A stretch of 27,088 bases of DNA, taken from NCBI GenBank assembly GCA_001642005.1, contig LWCA01000454.1:1-27088 (forward strand). Direction: 5' to 3'. The position numbers and the translations under genes are program-made. Origin of the DNA: Intoshia linei (lineage: Eukaryota; Orthonectida; Rhopaluridae). Each line of letters starts with the position of its first letter. The first letter of the stretch is position 1. Under the pieces are notes generated by a model. The model had not been told where the DNA came from, ran no database searches, and worked only from the letters and a program-made list of their open reading frames with translations. Positions 25,243 to 27,088 of the stretch are shown one piece after another.

Positions 25243-26929
25243 ATTTCTAATCTTTGAGGAAATGCAAAGTATCAAATAAGTCAATCGAGATAATCACTCC
25301 CAATATCGATTTATTAATTAATCTAAACTGATATATTAATTTTTGCAATAGTTTAACCCAAAATGTTATTGTGTATGCTAAACTTAGACGAAGCGATATA
25401 ATGCAAACTAAATGACATTATTTTTATAAATTGCAGTTAGATTTTTCTAAATCTAGATTAAAGAAATAAATGCTATGTACAAGTATTATCTAGTCTTCTT
25501 GAACTCTAATAAATTGGTTATACCTTTGAAAATTTTGATTATTTTATTGATTCAGCTTTACAGCAAAACTTGCAATAATTTTTAAATTAATTATTTGTTT
25601 TACAAATAGATAAATACATTTGATACATTAAGTTTAAGACAATGTTGTAAAATCACATTCATTAATCAATGACAAAATTCTTGCAAGTTAGAAATTTTAA
25701 TTGGAAACAGTCTACACTAGTCAAAAAATGTTATTATTTTAATTAAATTACATTTCCTATAAAAATTAAAAGTATTGACCTATTGATATACATTATGGTT
25801 TCATTTCTTATAGTAAATGTAGATAAAATCACTAAAATAAAATCAATGAAACAATTTATTAACACTATCTCCAAATTAATTGTTTTTGACGTACATATGT
25901 ATGTTTTTCATTTAATTTCTGCCTATTTTGTAATTCAGATAGACGTGAATCATCTATGCCTATTTTTGGATTCGTATCGTTTTCAGTAGACTCTTCCGTC
26001 AAATCTACCCCAGTAGATTCCATTGAATTTAGAAATATCTAAATTCAATATACATGTTTATTTTTTATTGTGTTTATGTAATTAGATCTAGCTGAATCGA
26101 TTATTTAACATGAAATTACAATATACAACTATTACATTATTTTATAAACCCATTCACACATGTTAACCGCCCTATTTTTATTCTAATTTAAATTTTAAAG
26201 GGAAGATAATATATTTATCTAATTTTATGTGGCAAATGTAACAAAATAATTTAAAGATTAATCCAATGACATTGAAACAAATTGTATAAAAATAAATAAA
26301 AAATGACAGTTGACCGATCAAATGTCATTATTTGAAATTCCATTTTCACATAAATCAATATCACTCAATAATAACAATAAAAAATTATATAATTATAATT
26401 ATTAAATATTTTAATGTTTATATATTTTGTTTGTGGGTAATATTCAACAATAATCCAATTACATGTAATTAGTGTATAGACATTAGGGTGTCACACCCAT
26501 CAAAGAATCAAAAGCAATTAGCACTAAAAGTGTGTATTTTTAAAATAGAAAAACTAATTCGCAATCAAAAATATTTAACGCTATCTATTCGAATTGCGTT
26601 TGTCATTTTAAATATCATTGTATAAAAATTATGGAGAAATTAAAACTGAAGTTTATTTTAACGGAAATTTGCGTTTGAGCCTTTAAGCGTGGTATCGACT
26701 TTATAATATTGTTCTCCATGTACACATATTATACAGTTAATTTTTTTAAATTTGTTCCTAGCTCAATTTTTTTGGATTTTATTAACGATTTAATTTCTCG
26801 AATTCTGGCTAAATAGCCAATTAACATTGTTTAAACTTTAAATTTTTGCATAACATGAATTCCATAATAAATACAATCAATTATATAATAAACATATTTT
26901 TACATTGTACTTGCAAAGTTTTTATTATA
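25243..26929. other. Upstream flank of PKC, mostly featureless
   Basis: A/T-rich sequence with no convincing gene apart from the 52-codon minus-strand ORF at 25865-26023. Small palindromes are present (AATTACATGTAATT near 26457; GGGTGTCACACCC at 26486-26498). It presumably includes the PKC promoter. Confidence 0.45.
25865..26023 (-). CDS. Small ORF or possible upstream exon, unknown
   Basis: A 52-codon ATG-to-TAG frame begins MESTGVDLTEESTENDTNPK and continues with DDSRLSELQNRQKLNEKHTY. It is polar and helix-prone, with a composition more like coding sequence than the surrounding A/T-rich DNA. A donor-like TAT|GTACGT lies inside it. It is 620 bp upstream of PKC on the same strand, so it could be a first exon of PKC or of another gene, but a simple phase-0 join to the PKC exon is out of frame. 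No family recognised. Confidence 0.3.
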   Translation of the reverse strand: MESTGVDLTEESTENDTNPKIGIDDSRLSELQNRQKLNEKHTYVRQKQLIWR

Positions 26930-27088
26930 CATAACTACCCGTCTTAGAATTTTATAAAGTCCACATTTCAATTACAGTTTTTTCGGGTCTTCGCGAACAT
27001 AATTTCAACCTCCCAAACTCACATCTTACTGGTTAAAAACCCCAATTGTCCTTTTTTTTGAAAATCAAACGAGTTGGAGAATTTAAAA
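26930..27088 (-). repeat. LR repeat family, copy F, cut by the window edge
   Basis: The minus strand reads CCAACTCGTTTGATTTTCAA, GGACAATTGGGGTTTTTAAC, GTAAGATGTGAGTTTGGGAG, GTTGAAATTAT, AAAAAACTGTAATTGAAATG, TGGACTTTATAAAATTCTAA, as in copies A and B. It is the only copy here in inverted orientation and continues past the window. Confidence 0.8.

Overview
This 27 kb window is AT-rich nuclear DNA from a eukaryote, almost certainly an animal. It carries a casein kinase 1 alpha-type kinase, the PP2A scaffold subunit A, a GAS41/YEATS4 chromatin reader, a TM9SF3-type membrane protein and a full conventional protein kinase C with C1A, C1B, C2 and kinase domains. I rebuilt four of these exon by exon. 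Each open frame closes exactly: 606, 234, 600 and 659 or 668 codons, against 589, 227, 589 and about 672 residues for the human proteins (lengths recalled, not looked up). Most introns are only 35-46 nt, one is 25 nt, and donors are very often GTAATT. Compact genes with tiny introns among DNA-transposon debris fit a reduced parasitic animal such as a myxozoan, dicyemid or orthonectid. That placement is inference.

Layout, left to right: 1-2250 is mostly hAT transposon remnants. 2590-3017 (-) is the first coding exon of CK1, whose later exons are not in the window. 4325-10333 (+) is PP2A-A, 16 exons, with two long introns full of repeats. 10457-12403 (-) is YEATS4, 4 exons, convergent with PP2A-A. 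12702-13909 is a TIR-bounded Merlin (IS1016/ISXO2-like) transposon in the divergent promoter region between YEATS4 and TM9SF3. 14099-20113 (+) is TM9SF3, 9 exons, with a 3.5 kb intron holding a MULE fragment, two copies of a dispersed repeat and a hAT MITE. 20134-25242 (-) is conventional PKC, with 17 shared exons and two alternative last exons. 25243-27088 holds little recognisable apart from one short ORF and a repeat fragment cut by the window edge.

The genes are unrelated housekeeping or signalling genes (Wnt/clock-type kinase, phosphatase scaffold, chromatin reader, Golgi/endosomal membrane protein, DAG/Ca2+ kinase) and show no operon logic. The most notable points are: two tandem, both phase-0, V5 (C-terminal) exons in the PKC gene, each with a turn motif and a hydrophobic motif and its own AATAAA; stop codons of TM9SF3 and PKC only 20 bp apart; a 25-nt intron; a Merlin transposase that seems to carry a host-like 36-nt intron; and an undescribed modular repeat family (called LR here) with at least six copies, one carrying a nested MITE with a perfect 8-bp target duplication.
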